Assembly (NCBI GenBank): GCA_029262235.1
Contig: JAJCZU010000001.1
Coordinates: forward strand, 29,916-93,915
DNA length: 64,000 bases
Direction of reading: 5' to 3'
DNA from: Candidatus Eiseniibacteriota bacterium
Lineage (GTDB): Bacteria; Orphanbacterota; Orphanbacteria; Orphanbacterales; Orphanbacteraceae
The notes below the pieces were generated by a model that made no database searches, had not been told where the DNA came from, and saw only the letters and a list, made by a program, of their open reading frames with translations. The translations under genes were made by a program, and so were the position numbers. Each line of letters begins with the position of its first letter. Position 1 is the stretch's first letter. This document shows positions 9,813-18,380 of the stretch, piece after piece.

Positions 9813-10109
9813 GCCCCGTCCGGCGCGCCACCCGCGCAGGATCCGGGAAGCAACGACCTCGCGACATGCTTTCGATTTCCTTGAAGCGTGAGGAAGTAGG
9901 AAGTAGAGAAGAGAAGAGGGAGAGGGAGAAGCGGAAGGTCGTACGCGGTGGTGTGGGGATTTCGCGCGGCGTTCGGGACCATGAGTTAATCCGGAATACT
10001 TCGCGGAGCGCGTTTTCGGATCGAAAACGTGTATCCTTCGAGGTCCGGTTCGGGGGGATGGACCGCGCACGTGGACCCGGGGCCTGCAAGAATGTTGCAG
10101 TGCAGAGTG

Positions 10110-10202
10110 GCCGAGGGGATGCGGTTCTCGGATTCCGCTCGGCCTCCGTACTTGGCCATTTGGCCAGGACGAGCGGATCGAGAGAAGCCGCATCCTCTCG
10201 GC
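10110..10202. repeat. Long imperfect inverted repeat (structured leader or element)
   Basis: The 5' arm 10110-10141 and the 3' arm 10170-10202 form a stem of about 28 pairs, with one bulge and one 4-by-4 internal loop. The 28-nt apical region contains a further TGGCCA/TGGCCA self-complement. It ends 78 bp before the ATPase start codon. No U-tract follows, so it is not a classical terminator. It could be an mRNA stability or processing element or a leader structure. Confidence 0.6.
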
Positions 10203-10280
10203 CGCATCTTTCCTGCGACGATCGGTGAAGTTCCGCGATCCTGCGATCGCATTCCGTCACGCATCGAAACTGGAGTTTGA

Positions 10281-11066
10281 GTGGGTAAGCTGCTTTCGAT
10301 CGAAAACGTACGCTGGCGCGCGGGTGGCAAAGAGATTCTACGCGGTGTTTCGTTCGATATGGATCTGCATCAGTTCGTAACTGTGATCGGTCCGAACGGG
10401 GCGGGGAAGTCGACGCTCATCAAACAGATCGCGGGCGTTCTTCCGATGCAGGAGGGCGACATTCGATTGCGCGGCCGGTCGGTTCGCGAACTCGAAGGAC
10501 GGGAGCGGGCGCGGATCGTGGCATACGTTCCGCAGACCCGGGACCCCGACATTCCGTTCACGCCGCGCGAGCTCGTCGAGCAGGCCCGGTATCCTTATCT
10601 CGGCGCGTTCGGCAAGCTGAGTCAAAGCGACCGGCGCCTGGTGGATCAGGCGATCGCGCTTACGCGCGCGGGCAGCTTCGTCGACCAGCCGTTCGGCACG
10701 CTCTCCGGCGGGGAACAGCAGAAGGTACTGATCGCGGCGGCAATCGCACAGGACACGCCGCTCATCCTGCTCGACGAACCGACGACGTTTCTGGATCCGT
10801 CGGTGCAGGACGAAGTGTACGAACTGCTGCGCCAGATCCGGGCGGAGCGCCGCGTTTCGATCCTCGTCGTCACACACGATCTGAATCGCGCGATTCTGTC
10901 GACCGACCGCATGATTGCGCTGCGGGCGGGGGAGATCGTGCGAAGCGGGGCGCCCGCGGAGATCGCGCGCGAAGACGTGCTGCGCGAAGTGTTCGGGAGC
11001 GAATTCCTCACGATCGATCACCCCACATCAGGACATCCGATGATCCTGCCGCGGGGGGAGTCGTAA
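10281..11066 (+). CDS. ABC importer ATPase (BtuD/FecE type)
   Basis: A 261-residue ATP-binding subunit: Walker A GPNGAGKST near residue 38, signature LSGGEQQKV, Walker B LILLDEPTTFLD, and a switch histidine in VVTHDLN. The segment AYVPQTRDPDIPFTPRELV is typical of the FecE/BtuD/HmuV group. It starts at GTG 10281 with TGGAG 6 nt upstream, and its stop directly abuts the permease start codon, so the two are translationally coupled. It energises uptake of the ligand delivered by the binding protein at 8818-9714. Confidence 0.9.
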   Translation: MGKLLSIENVRWRAGGKEILRGVSFDMDLHQFVTVIGPNGAGKSTLIKQIAGVLPMQEGDIRLRGRSVRELEGRERARIVAYVPQTRDPDIPFTPRELVEQARYPYLGAFGKLSQSDRRLVDQAIALTRAGSFVDQPFGTLSGGEQQKVLIAAAIAQDTPLILLDEPTTFLDPSVQDEVYELLRQIRAERRVSILVVTHDLNRAILSTDRMIALRAGEIVRSGAPAEIAREDVLREVFGSEFLTIDHPTSGHPMILPRGES

Positions 11067-12059
11067 ATGCGGGTGACGCAGAAACGTCCGATGCTGACGC
11101 TATCGCTGTTCGCGGTGTTCTTTGTCGTTGCGGCCGTTCTCGGCCCGTTCGTGGGATCGCAGGAAATTACGATCGCGGATCTCGTGCGCGGCGAGGGCAC
11201 GACGCAGTTTTTCATCTTCTGGACGCTGCGTGTCCCGCGCCTGCTGCTCGGGCTGCTCGCGGGCGCCTCGCTGGCGCTTGCGGGGCTTTCGTTTCAGACG
11301 CTCTTTCGCAACCCGCTCGCGACGCCGTTTACGCTCGGTGTTTCGTCGGGCGCCGCGTTCGGCGTGGCGGTGGCCGTTCTGCTGAACCTCGGCGGCTACA
11401 TGTTCGGAATCGAAGTCACGCCTCTGTTCGCGCTTCTCGGCGCGGTTCTCGTCATCATGATCCTGATGCGTTTGTCGAGAACGGACGCCGGGCTCAGCAC
11501 GCGCGACCTGCTTTTGGCCGGAGTCGCGCTCTCGTATTTCTTTTCGGCGCTTCTGCTTTTCGGGCAGTACCTGGCGGACTTCACGCAGACCTTTCGCATG
11601 GTGCGCTGGCTCATGGGGCGGCTCGAAACAATCGGCTATGGCCCGACGCTGATGATCCTGCCGGCGTTCGTGTACGGATTTCTTACGCTGCTTCTTCACA
11701 GGCGTGAAATGGATCTGCTGCTTGCCGGTGAGGAGATTGCACTCAGTCGCGGTGTCGGTGTCGACTCGCTTCGCAGGCAGCTTTACATCAGCGCCTCGCT
11801 GCTTACGGCAACGACTGTCGCCGCCTGCGGACCGATCGGTTTCGTGGGGCTGGTCGTGCCGCACATTCTGCGACTTCTTCTCGGTGTGACGCACGGACCG
11901 CTCATTGTCGGCTCGCTGCTGTTCGGGGGGCCGTTTCTCGTGACGTGCGACGCGCTCGCCCGGAACGTGATACCGGGCGCCGAACTTCCGGTCGGGATCG
12001 TAACCGCGATTCTAGGCGGCCCCTTCTTCCTGTGGCTCCTCATGCAGCGACGGAAATAA
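11067..12059 (+). CDS. ABC importer permease (FecCD/BtuC family)
   Basis: A 330-residue inner-membrane permease of the FecCD family with about ten hydrophobic segments. It has the family-defining LRVPRLLLGLLAGASLALAG stretch after the first helix, the FRNPLATPFTLG motif and GPIGFVGLVVPHILR, which contains the ATPase-contacting loop. It starts immediately after the ATPase stop codon. Its last 48 bases overlap the 3' end of the convergent gene at 12012-13358. With its partners it would carry corrinoid or a ferric chelate from periplasm to cytoplasm. Confidence 0.92.
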   Translation: MRVTQKRPMLTLSLFAVFFVVAAVLGPFVGSQEITIADLVRGEGTTQFFIFWTLRVPRLLLGLLAGASLALAGLSFQTLFRNPLATPFTLGVSSGAAFGVAVAVLLNLGGYMFGIEVTPLFALLGAVLVIMILMRLSRTDAGLSTRDLLLAGVALSYFFSALLLFGQYLADFTQTFRMVRWLMGRLETIGYGPTLMILPAFVYGFLTLLLHRREMDLLLAGEEIALSRGVGVDSLRRQLYISASLLTATTVAACGPIGFVGLVVPHILRLLLGVTHGPLIVGSLLFGGPFLVTCDALARNVIPGAELPVGIVTAILGGPFFLWLLMQRRK

Positions 12060-13358
12060 CACGCCACGCAGCGCAAGCACGCGCGACTTCCACAAGAACA
12101 GAACGGCATCCACGAAATCGGCGCAGACGAAAAGCGCGGTACCGAGCACGGCTCCGTTGACACCGGGGTGGCGGTTCACGACGAACAGGCCGGCGCCGAT
12201 GATCATGAGCAGCTTGATTCCGGATGCGATCCCGAAAATCTCCGTGGCGCGCGCGCGCATGATGAGCCCCTGACAGACGGATCGCACCGAGAGCAGGATC
12301 GGTTCGATCAGAATGAGAAGCATGGCCGGGGCGACAAGGGCTTCCATCCGGGGCGAAAGCGCGAACGCATTCCGCAGAAGGAGGTGGCGCACAGGCGGAT
12401 TAATGAGAACAAGAATGATTCCGATGTAAACAAGTGTAATGATGAAGCTGAAGCGAATGATTTTTCTCATGTCGGAGCCCGACTCGGGAAGAATGAGCGA
12501 GACGTTGTGAAGCGCCCACAGGGGGGAACACGTCATGAGTACGACCGGCGCGATCAGGCCGAAGCCCGCCTGGGCGAGTTCGGGGTCCGGCAGGCGGCCG
12601 AGGATCGCGTTGATCACCGGACGCGTGCTCGTCCACACGTAGGCCGAAATCGCGAGGGGGTAGCTGACGCGAATGATTTCGCGATACGTGATGTCGCGGC
12701 GATTCTTGAGCAGCGGAAAGCGATCGCGCACGAACGGGTAGACCCCGATCCAGATGACGATCATTTCGATCGTGAGTCCCGTGAGCAGAGCAAAGGCGCC
12801 CGCAATCGCGCCGGACCCCGTCTTCAGTACGACGACGATTCCGATCGCGGTCGAGAGCGACAAGATGCGAAAGAGTGTCGCGCGCGCCACGAGAATCGTG
12901 CGCTTCATCCGGATTCCGATGCCGTTGCCTACTCCGCGAAGCGCGATCAGTATGGGAATCGGCGCGAGGATCGCCAATACGACCGCGGCGCGCTCGGCCA
13001 CACGCGGGGTCGTGGCGATGATGTCGAGAAACACGAAATCGCGAAGCGGCGTGAGAGCGATGGCGAGTGCCCCGATCGTCGCGCTCGTGCCGATCGTGAG
13101 CGCGCAGATCATGAGTTTGCGGAATGACGCGTGCCCGGCGATCAGGGCGGCCGTTACCTGCTGCATGGAAAGGCACGGCGCTTCGAGAAACAAAATGATC
13201 GAGAAGCCGATCCAGTAGGCGGCGAAGTCGAGCGTGGGGTCCGGCGCGCGTCCGACCGCGATGTTGATGACCGGGCCGGACAGGGTCATCATCTGCGAAG
13301 TAGCCATCAGCGGAAGGTAAAAACGCAGAATATCGCGGGATGTCAGGCGCTCCGTCAT
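12012..13358 (-). CDS. MATE/MOP-superfamily-like multipass membrane protein
   Basis: A 448-residue protein with about twelve hydrophobic helices arranged as two related halves. The segments LPLMATSQMMTLSGPVINIA (N-terminal half) and YPLAISAYVWTSTRPVINAI (C-terminal half) resemble the half-repeats of MATE-type exporters and of the related ANK-type and polysaccharide-flippase proteins. The substrate is not predictable. No Shine-Dalgarno site is seen; a TATACT hexamer lies 7 nt before the ATG. The 3' end overlaps the permease gene antiparallel for 48 bp. An assignment to an ANKH-like branch is possible but unproven. Confidence 0.6.
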   Translation of the reverse strand: MTERLTSRDILRFYLPLMATSQMMTLSGPVINIAVGRAPDPTLDFAAYWIGFSIILFLEAPCLSMQQVTAALIAGHASFRKLMICALTIGTSATIGALAIALTPLRDFVFLDIIATTPRVAERAAVVLAILAPIPILIALRGVGNGIGIRMKRTILVARATLFRILSLSTAIGIVVVLKTGSGAIAGAFALLTGLTIEMIVIWIGVYPFVRDRFPLLKNRRDITYREIIRVSYPLAISAYVWTSTRPVINAILGRLPDPELAQAGFGLIAPVVLMTCSPLWALHNVSLILPESGSDMRKIIRFSFIITLVYIGIILVLINPPVRHLLLRNAFALSPRMEALVAPAMLLILIEPILLSVRSVCQGLIMRARATEIFGIASGIKLLMIIGAGLFVVNRHPGVNGAVLGTALFVCADFVDAVLFLWKSRVLALRGVLFPSLHEEPQEEGAA

Positions 13359-13365
13359 GGGCGCG

Positions 13366-13371
13366 AGTATA
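13366..13371 (-). promoter_or_regulatory. -10 element of a probable leaderless promoter (MATE-like gene)
   Basis: TATACT on the minus strand, 7 nt before the ATG at 13358, with no ribosome-binding site between them. Confidence 0.4.
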
Positions 13372-13468
13372 GCGGCTTTCGACTCTTTCGTCCGTCGCCG
13401 CGCGCGTCCGGCCGCATGCGTCGCTCGGTGTCATGACCGCCGGGGTGGCGCCCTCGATCCGCAGCGCC

Positions 13469-13474
13469 TATGCT
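13469..13474 (+). promoter_or_regulatory. -10 element of a probable leaderless promoter (EcsC gene)
   Basis: TATGCT followed by exactly six bases and then ATG 13481. This spacing supports 13481 rather than the upstream ATG at 13433 as the start. Confidence 0.35.
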
Positions 13475-13480
13475 GTTCGT

Positions 13481-14278
13481 ATGACTGTTTACGAACGACG
13501 CATGGGCGATGACGATCTCGAAGACCTGAAGCGCGCCCGCGCCTTCCTCGAGAATCCGAGCCTTGCCGTGCGATTGACGAATCTCGTGGGGCGTCCGATC
13601 GAAGCGTCGCTCGGCGTACTCCCGCTGCCGATTCGGAATCGCGTGCATGCCCTGACACGCATCGCCATTCAGAAATCTCTCGAAACGGCGGTCAGCACAC
13701 TGGGCGACCGTTCGCTGCGTCCGTCTTCGGACGGGCTGCACAAGATTCTGGCCGGCGCGTCCGGAGCGGGGGGCGGCGCGTTCGGCATCCTGGCGCTGCC
13801 GATCGAACTGCCGGTTTCGACAATGATCATGTTGCGTTCGATTGCCGATATTGCGCGCGCGGAAGGGGAGGACATCACGTCGTACGACGGGAAGCTGTCG
13901 TGCGTGGAAGTGTTCGCGCTCGGCGGGCCGACGAAAGGGGACGACGGCGCGGAGACGGGGTACTACGCGATCCGCGCCGCGCTCGCGAAAGCCGTTTCGG
14001 AGGCGAGCAGTTATCTCGTGCAGCGCGGACTCGTGGACGGAACGGCGCCGGCCGTCGTTCGTCTCGTGTCACAGATCGCCGCGCGCTTCGGCGTTGTCGT
14101 CAGCGAGAAGACTGCGGCTCAGGCGCTCCCGGCGCTCGGCGCGATCGGCGGGGCCACGATCAATCTCATCTTCATCGACCACTTTCAGGAAATGGCGCGC
14201 GGCCACTTCATCGTGCGACGGCTGGAGCGAAAGTACGACGCCGAAATCGTGCGCGACGAGTACGAACGGCTCGCCTGA
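13481..14278 (+). CDS. EcsC family protein
   Basis: A 265-residue protein matching the EcsC family, a domain of unknown biochemical role often found near stress or transport genes. Diagnostic stretches are PLPIRNRVHALTRIAIQKSL, a glycine-rich hydrophobic core (GASGAGGGAFGILALPIELP) and the GAIGGATINLIFIDHFQ segment near the end. The hydrophobic parts suggest peripheral or membrane association. An ATG at 13433 would add 16 residues; 13481 is preferred because of the -10 hexamer 6 nt before it. The gene stands alone between the MATE-like gene and a repeat-rich spacer. Confidence 0.8.
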   Translation: MTVYERRMGDDDLEDLKRARAFLENPSLAVRLTNLVGRPIEASLGVLPLPIRNRVHALTRIAIQKSLETAVSTLGDRSLRPSSDGLHKILAGASGAGGGAFGILALPIELPVSTMIMLRSIADIARAEGEDITSYDGKLSCVEVFALGGPTKGDDGAETGYYAIRAALAKAVSEASSYLVQRGLVDGTAPAVVRLVSQIAARFGVVVSEKTAAQALPALGAIGGATINLIFIDHFQEMARGHFIVRRLERKYDAEIVRDEYERLA

Positions 14279-14324
14279 CTCCGTCGCCGGATCCTCCCGC
14301 GACTCCATCGCCGGATCCTCCTCG
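14277..14324. repeat. 24-bp direct repeat, two copies
   Basis: Two adjacent 24-bp units (14277-14300 and 14301-14324) share GACTCC-TCGCCGGATCCTCC. The first begins on the EcsC stop codon (TGA 14276-14278). This and the array at 14445-14556 are the main content of the 268-bp gap between the EcsC gene and the paralogue gene; the remainder shows nothing recognisable. Confidence 0.7.
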
Positions 14325-14444
14325 CCCTCGCCCTGTCGGGCCGTCTGTCGCGCCTGCCGGAGCGGGTTCGTCCGATCCCCGTCCCTCCAATGGGGCTCGG
14401 ACTGCGGGGGACCCGGCGACGGAGCCGCTGGGAGGACACGCGAG

Positions 14445-14556
14445 GCGGACCCGGACCGAAGGCGAGCGTCAGCGGACCCGGGTGAAGGCGAGCGTCAGCG
14501 GACCCGGACCGAAGGTGAGCGTCAGCGGACCCCGTGCGAGTGAGCGTCAGCGGACC
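14445..14556. repeat. Tandem array of 25-27-bp units at the 3' end of the exported paralogue gene
   Basis: Units begin with GCGGAC at 14445, 14472, 14498 and 14525, with a partial one at 14550; periods are 27, 26, 27 and 25 bp. Read on the minus strand, every unit contains GGTCCGCTGACGCTC, and the first of these supplies the last codons and TGA stop of the gene ending at 14547. The array is therefore a repeated copy of a gene terminus. Confidence 0.85.
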
Positions 14557-16133
14557 TTGACGATGCGCGCGGCGCTGGACCGGCCCGCGTCCATGCTCGA
14601 TGTCTTGCGCGCGAAGTAGACGCCGGGCGCGGCGGGCGTGCCGGATGATTCGCGGCCGTCCCATGCGACGGTCGTCATGCCGGCGGTGGTGCTCAGCGTA
14701 CGCACGAGCCGCCCCCGCACATCGTATACATGCACAGTCTCGGCTGCCTCGAACGGCCGGTGGGCGCGGAGTTCGGTGCCGCCGCGTGTCACGCTGGGCG
14801 CGGCGAACAGTAGACCTTCCGCGAACGGGCGCGTTCCGCTCGCACCCGCTTCCCCATTGCCGGCGGCCACGTCTGTCGTGACGTCGATGGATTCCCAGTC
14901 GCCCGACCAAGTGACCTGAAGCACGGGGCCCGAATCCTGGATCACGTCCAGCGGATAGAACTCGAACGACACGCGAAATCCCGTGAGCGTCGTCGCGTTT
15001 TTCGTATAGACGGGGATCACGACCGGGTTCCCCATGTCGACGAGCTGTCCTTCCATGAGATCGATCGTCATGAGCACGAACGAATCGCCGTCCTGCGCTC
15101 CCTGCGCGTCGTATGTGCGCACGTGAATCGGAAGCGCCATGCTCGTCATGCCCATATCCGGTGAAAACGGGTCGGGCGGGTAGGCGATCTCGGCGGTGCC
15201 GCCGGACACGCCGGCGAAGTTCACGAAGAGTTCGTACTGGCCGTACCAGTCGTAGTTGTAGCCGCCGTCGACGTCTGTCGTCATCGTGATCGCGCACGAC
15301 TCGCCGTTTCCGAGAGGCCGATCGTCCCATACCCCGTGCAGCGCCGGAATCGCGGGGCCGGTCTGAATGTCCTGCCACCCGATCTCTGTCTGATAGACGG
15401 GATTTCCGATTTCGTCGAGCGTCCGAAAGATACAGGGCGACGAGGGAAGCGGATTCGTTTCGACGAGCAGCCAGTCGCCGAGGAAATGCGGGATGATGCG
15501 CCCTTCTCCGATCGTACGGATGTCCTGCAGGACGTAGTTTTCGGATTCGCCGCTCGACCCGTTGAACGTGAAGGTCAGCGAGAAGCGGGTCGCCTTCGTA
15601 AAGTCGATGGCGTTCCAGTTCGAGAGGGGAAACTTGTATGTGCCCGCGCCGGGAAAGTGCGGAATCTGCGCCTGGCTGCTGTTGCTGTCGCTGAACGTGA
15701 TGAACACGAACCCGCCGACGATCGCGGGAACGGCCGAGAAGTCGAGTTGCAGTGAGTCGACGCCGCCGTTCTCGGTCAGGTCTTTCGTGCCGTCCCAGTC
15801 CCACTCGACCTTGATCGTTCCGAGCCCGTTGCTGCTTTGTACCAGCAGATAGTCGTCGTACGAATGGGGTGCGCTCACGACAATAGACTGAATGCCGCCC
15901 TGGGTCGCGTGCGGGGCGAGCGTGAACTTGCGCGCGGGCGTGATCACGTGTCCGCCGCCGCTCGAGCTGACCGGCACGGTCGCGATGACGGTGTCGTCGA
16001 CCGCGACGACGCTGGCGTTGCCGTGCTCGAAGTCGTCGATGATCGTCAGTGCACGCGCCGGTGCCGCGGTCGTGAGCAGCGCGGCGAGACAGGCAAGTGT
16101 GATGCCAGGCGGGATGTGCTGTTTCCTGTTCAT
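14547..16133 (-). CDS. Exported protein of unknown function with FlgD-like C-terminal domain (paralogue B)
   Basis: A 528-residue secreted protein: signal peptide about 1-29, a beta-rich N-terminal domain opening with TIIDDFEHGN, a conserved middle (LVETNPLPSSPCIFRTLDE, IGWQDIQ, DVDGGYNYDWYGQYELFV) and a C-terminal sorting-type module (YDVRGRLVRTL, WDGRESSG, APGVYFARK) ending in IVKVR. No catalytic motif is recognised. The gene directly upstream encodes a paralogue over its whole length, and the middle is nearly identical even at DNA level, so this is a tandem duplication. The 16-bp gap implies one transcript. The ATG at 16133 has GGAG about 10 nt upstream. The last codons lie inside a tandem repeat. 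Confidence 0.8.
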   Translation of the reverse strand: MNRKQHIPPGITLACLAALLTTAAPARALTIIDDFEHGNASVVAVDDTVIATVPVSSSGGGHVITPARKFTLAPHATQGGIQSIVVSAPHSYDDYLLVQSSNGLGTIKVEWDWDGTKDLTENGGVDSLQLDFSAVPAIVGGFVFITFSDSNSSQAQIPHFPGAGTYKFPLSNWNAIDFTKATRFSLTFTFNGSSGESENYVLQDIRTIGEGRIIPHFLGDWLLVETNPLPSSPCIFRTLDEIGNPVYQTEIGWQDIQTGPAIPALHGVWDDRPLGNGESCAITMTTDVDGGYNYDWYGQYELFVNFAGVSGGTAEIAYPPDPFSPDMGMTSMALPIHVRTYDAQGAQDGDSFVLMTIDLMEGQLVDMGNPVVIPVYTKNATTLTGFRVSFEFYPLDVIQDSGPVLQVTWSGDWESIDVTTDVAAGNGEAGASGTRPFAEGLLFAAPSVTRGGTELRAHRPFEAAETVHVYDVRGRLVRTLSTTAGMTTVAWDGRESSGTPAAPGVYFARKTSSMDAGRSSAARIVKVR

Positions 16134-16149
16134 AGTCCTTCGTCTCCTG

Positions 16150-17694
16150 TTATCGAACGAGCACGATGCGGGCCGATGTCGCGTCCCGATCACTTGATTT
16201 GCGTGCGAAGTAAATACCGGCTGCCGCGCGCGCGCCTGCAGTTTCGCGACCGTCCCAGGCGACGGTTCGCATTCCCGGTGCCGTGCTCAGTTCGCGCACG
16301 AGCCGCCCGCGGATGTCGTAGATCGCAATCGCGTCGCCTGACACAAACGGCCGGGCACTGCGCAGTTCGGTTCCGTCACGCGTGATGTTCGGCACCGCTG
16401 AGAGGCCCGCGAGCGTCGGCATGATCGCGCCGTCCGTATCGGCCCCTCCCGCAACGCCCGTCGTAATCGAGATCTCCTCCCACTCGCCGCTCCAGTCGAT
16501 TTCGAAAACGGGTTCGGAATCGAGGATGATGTCCTGCGTGATGAGTTCGAACGCCAGTATGAATCCGGTAAGCGTGCTCTGGTTCTTGCTGAAGACCGGG
16601 GTAACGAACGGGTTCTGGATCTCGGCGGGCTGGTTCTCGCCGAGACTGATCGCCATCATCACGCGCGAGTCGCCGTTCTGCACGCCCAGGGGGTCGCGAG
16701 TCAGCACATGAATCGGAAGCGCGATACTCTTCAAGTCATGGACGGGATCGGGCGGGTACACGATCTCCACCGTCCGGCCCGGCACGTCCGCGACGTCCAC
16801 GAACATCTCGTAGTACCCGTACCACTCGTAATTGTAGCCGCCGTCGACATCCGTGTTCATCGTGATGGCGCAGGTCTCTCCGTTGCCGTAGGGCGCGTCG
16901 CTCCAGACACCGTGTATCGCCGGAATCGTCCCGCCGACCTGGATGTCCTGCCATCCGATGTTCGTCTGATAGACGGGATTTCCGATTTCGTCGAGTGTCC
17001 GAAAGATGCAGGGCGACGAGGGGAGCGGATTCGTTTCGACGAGCGTCCAGTCACCGAGGAAGTTCGGCGTGACCGTGCCCTGCCCTTTCGTTCGAATGTC
17101 GTTGATCTCGAACAATGCCGAGCCCTGGCCCCCGAACTGTGTGTGGATCGAGATCGCGACGACCTGCGTCATGTCGATGAAGGTCCAGATCGCGAGGTCA
17201 TACTTGTAGAGCCCGGGCGCCGGCATGGGCCGTGCCTGGCCGTGCAGACCGTTTACGTCTTCGAACGTGACGAAGAGCGCGCCTCCCGACGCCGGTGTCG
17301 CCGTAACGTCGAAGCAGATCGTGTCGACCGCGCCCCCTTCCGTGAGGTCCACCGGGAACCCCCAGCGCCATTCGACTTCGATGTTGCCGTTGCCCGTCTC
17401 GCTCGAATGCCTCATGCGCGTCCCCCCGCCCGTACCGAGCTGGGCGCTCAGGACGCCGGGGTTGACCGTGCTCGGCCTGTAATGGAATCGTCGGCTCGAC
17501 GAAATGACGTGGCCCGATCCGGCGGGCCCGACGGGAACGATCGTGATTGTCGTGTCGCTCACCGACTCCCCGTAGGTGCCTACATTGAAGTCGTCGATTA
17601 CGACGAAAGCAGCGGCCGGGACCGGCGCGAGCAGCAGCCACAGGGTCGCGGCGGCCGGGCCGTATCTCAGAGTTGCGGTCCAGAGTGCGTGCAT
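16150..17694 (-). CDS. Exported protein of unknown function with FlgD-like C-terminal domain (paralogue A)
   Basis: A 514-residue secreted protein, the first gene of the tandem pair. Signal peptide about 1-29, N-terminal beta-rich domain (VVIDDFNVGTYGES), the shared middle (LVETNPLPSSPCIFRTLDE, IGWQDIQ, DVDGGYNYEWYGYYEMFV) and a C-terminal FlgD-like module (YDIRGRLVRELS, WDGRETAG, AAGIYFARK) ending in IVLVR. The N-terminal halves of the two copies have diverged much more than their centres, which suggests that only the centre is under tight constraint or has been homogenised by gene conversion. An ECF sigma factor is divergently transcribed 121 bp away; regulation by it is a guess from position. 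Confidence 0.8.
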   Translation of the reverse strand: MHALWTATLRYGPAAATLWLLLAPVPAAAFVVIDDFNVGTYGESVSDTTITIVPVGPAGSGHVISSSRRFHYRPSTVNPGVLSAQLGTGGGTRMRHSSETGNGNIEVEWRWGFPVDLTEGGAVDTICFDVTATPASGGALFVTFEDVNGLHGQARPMPAPGLYKYDLAIWTFIDMTQVVAISIHTQFGGQGSALFEINDIRTKGQGTVTPNFLGDWTLVETNPLPSSPCIFRTLDEIGNPVYQTNIGWQDIQVGGTIPAIHGVWSDAPYGNGETCAITMNTDVDGGYNYEWYGYYEMFVDVADVPGRTVEIVYPPDPVHDLKSIALPIHVLTRDPLGVQNGDSRVMMAISLGENQPAEIQNPFVTPVFSKNQSTLTGFILAFELITQDIILDSEPVFEIDWSGEWEEISITTGVAGGADTDGAIMPTLAGLSAVPNITRDGTELRSARPFVSGDAIAIYDIRGRLVRELSTAPGMRTVAWDGRETAGARAAAGIYFARKSSDRDATSARIVLVR

Positions 17695-17789
17695 CGATAT
17701 CCTCCTGCGGAATGCGTATCAAAAGGGTCTCTCTGCCCTTACAGCCGCAGATCGGGCACGGAACCCGACAACGAATGGCGAGACGGGTG

Positions 17790-17795
17790 TATAAT
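17790..17795 (+). promoter_or_regulatory. -10 element of the ECF sigma factor promoter
   Basis: A consensus TATAAT followed by AGGAGG at 17802-17807 and the ATG at 17816. A weak GACA-containing -35 lies 17-19 bp upstream. Confidence 0.55.
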
Positions 17796-17815
17796 TCCCG
17801 CAGGAGGCTCGCTTT

Positions 17816-18373
17816 ATGACCGATCAGCCCGGTGTGACGGTATTGCTGAGACTGGCGACGGAAGGGGACAGGGAAGCGCTGGACCAGGTGTTTCCGGTCA
17901 TCTACGACGAGTTACGCGCCCTCGCGCGTTCGAAGCGGTCCGTTTCGGGGGCCGGGGAGACGCTGCGAACCACCGCCCTCGTCAACGAGGCGTATCTGCG
18001 CCTCGTCGGCAAAGACGCCCTCGATATCCAGAGCCGCAGGCACTTCTTTTTCCTCGTTTCACGGGCGATGCACGATCTGGTCGTAGAGGAGGCGCGGAAG
18101 CAGGGCTCACTGAAAAAGGGGGGCAATCTGCAGAGGGTGGAACTTCCCGATCTCGAGCAGGTGCTCGATCAGTCCCCTGAGGAGATTCTGGCGCTCGAAC
18201 GCGCTCTCGACAAGCTGAAGGGCGAGGACTCGGACGATCACGATGTCGTGATGCTCCGCTTCTTCTCCGGGCTCACGATGCAGGAGATCGCCGATACGCT
18301 GCAGGTTTCGACCCGCACCGTCGAAAGGCGGTGGCGATTTTCCAAGGCCTGGCTCGCACGCGAACTCGCCTGA
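17816..18373 (+). CDS. ECF-type RNA polymerase sigma factor (Sig70_X6 / TIGR02999-like)
   Basis: A 185-residue extracytoplasmic-function sigma factor. Region 2 includes VIYDELRALARSKR and LVNEAYLRLVG, followed by RRHFFFLVSRAMHDLVVEEARKQ. Region 4 ends with LRFFSGLTMQEIADTLQVS and TRTVERRWRFSKAWL, the helix-turn-helix that reads the -35. This subgroup is abundant in Planctomycetes, Acidobacteria and FCB lineages and is usually controlled by Ser/Thr kinases rather than anti-sigma factors; no kinase of that type is adjacent. AGGAGG 8 nt before the ATG gives strong initiation. It is divergent from the tandem exported paralogues and convergent with the GNAT gene, with 7 bp between stops. Confidence 0.92.
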   Translation: MTDQPGVTVLLRLATEGDREALDQVFPVIYDELRALARSKRSVSGAGETLRTTALVNEAYLRLVGKDALDIQSRRHFFFLVSRAMHDLVVEEARKQGSLKKGGNLQRVELPDLEQVLDQSPEEILALERALDKLKGEDSDDHDVVMLRFFSGLTMQEIADTLQVSTRTVERRWRFSKAWLARELA

Positions 18374-18380
18374 ACTCGAG

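Larger units (their letters stand above)
9715..10280 (+). other. 566-bp non-coding spacer inside the importer locus
   Basis: This separates the binding-protein gene from the ATPase gene. Open frames here have no ribosome site and look random. It holds two hairpin-forming inverted repeats (9782-9812 and 10110-10202) and a G/A-rich stretch (about 9890-9930). I looked for the cobalamin riboswitch core and B12 box and did not find them. Confidence 0.6.

Noticed and set aside
9740-10228. 162-codon frame in the importer spacer as a gene
   Set aside because: No ribosome site, Arg-rich random composition, and it spans two hairpins.
9715-10280. Cobalamin riboswitch upstream of the importer ATPase
   Set aside because: No B12-box consensus or GCCACTG-type core was found here, in 8632-8817 or in 60063-60555, despite the B12-related genes.
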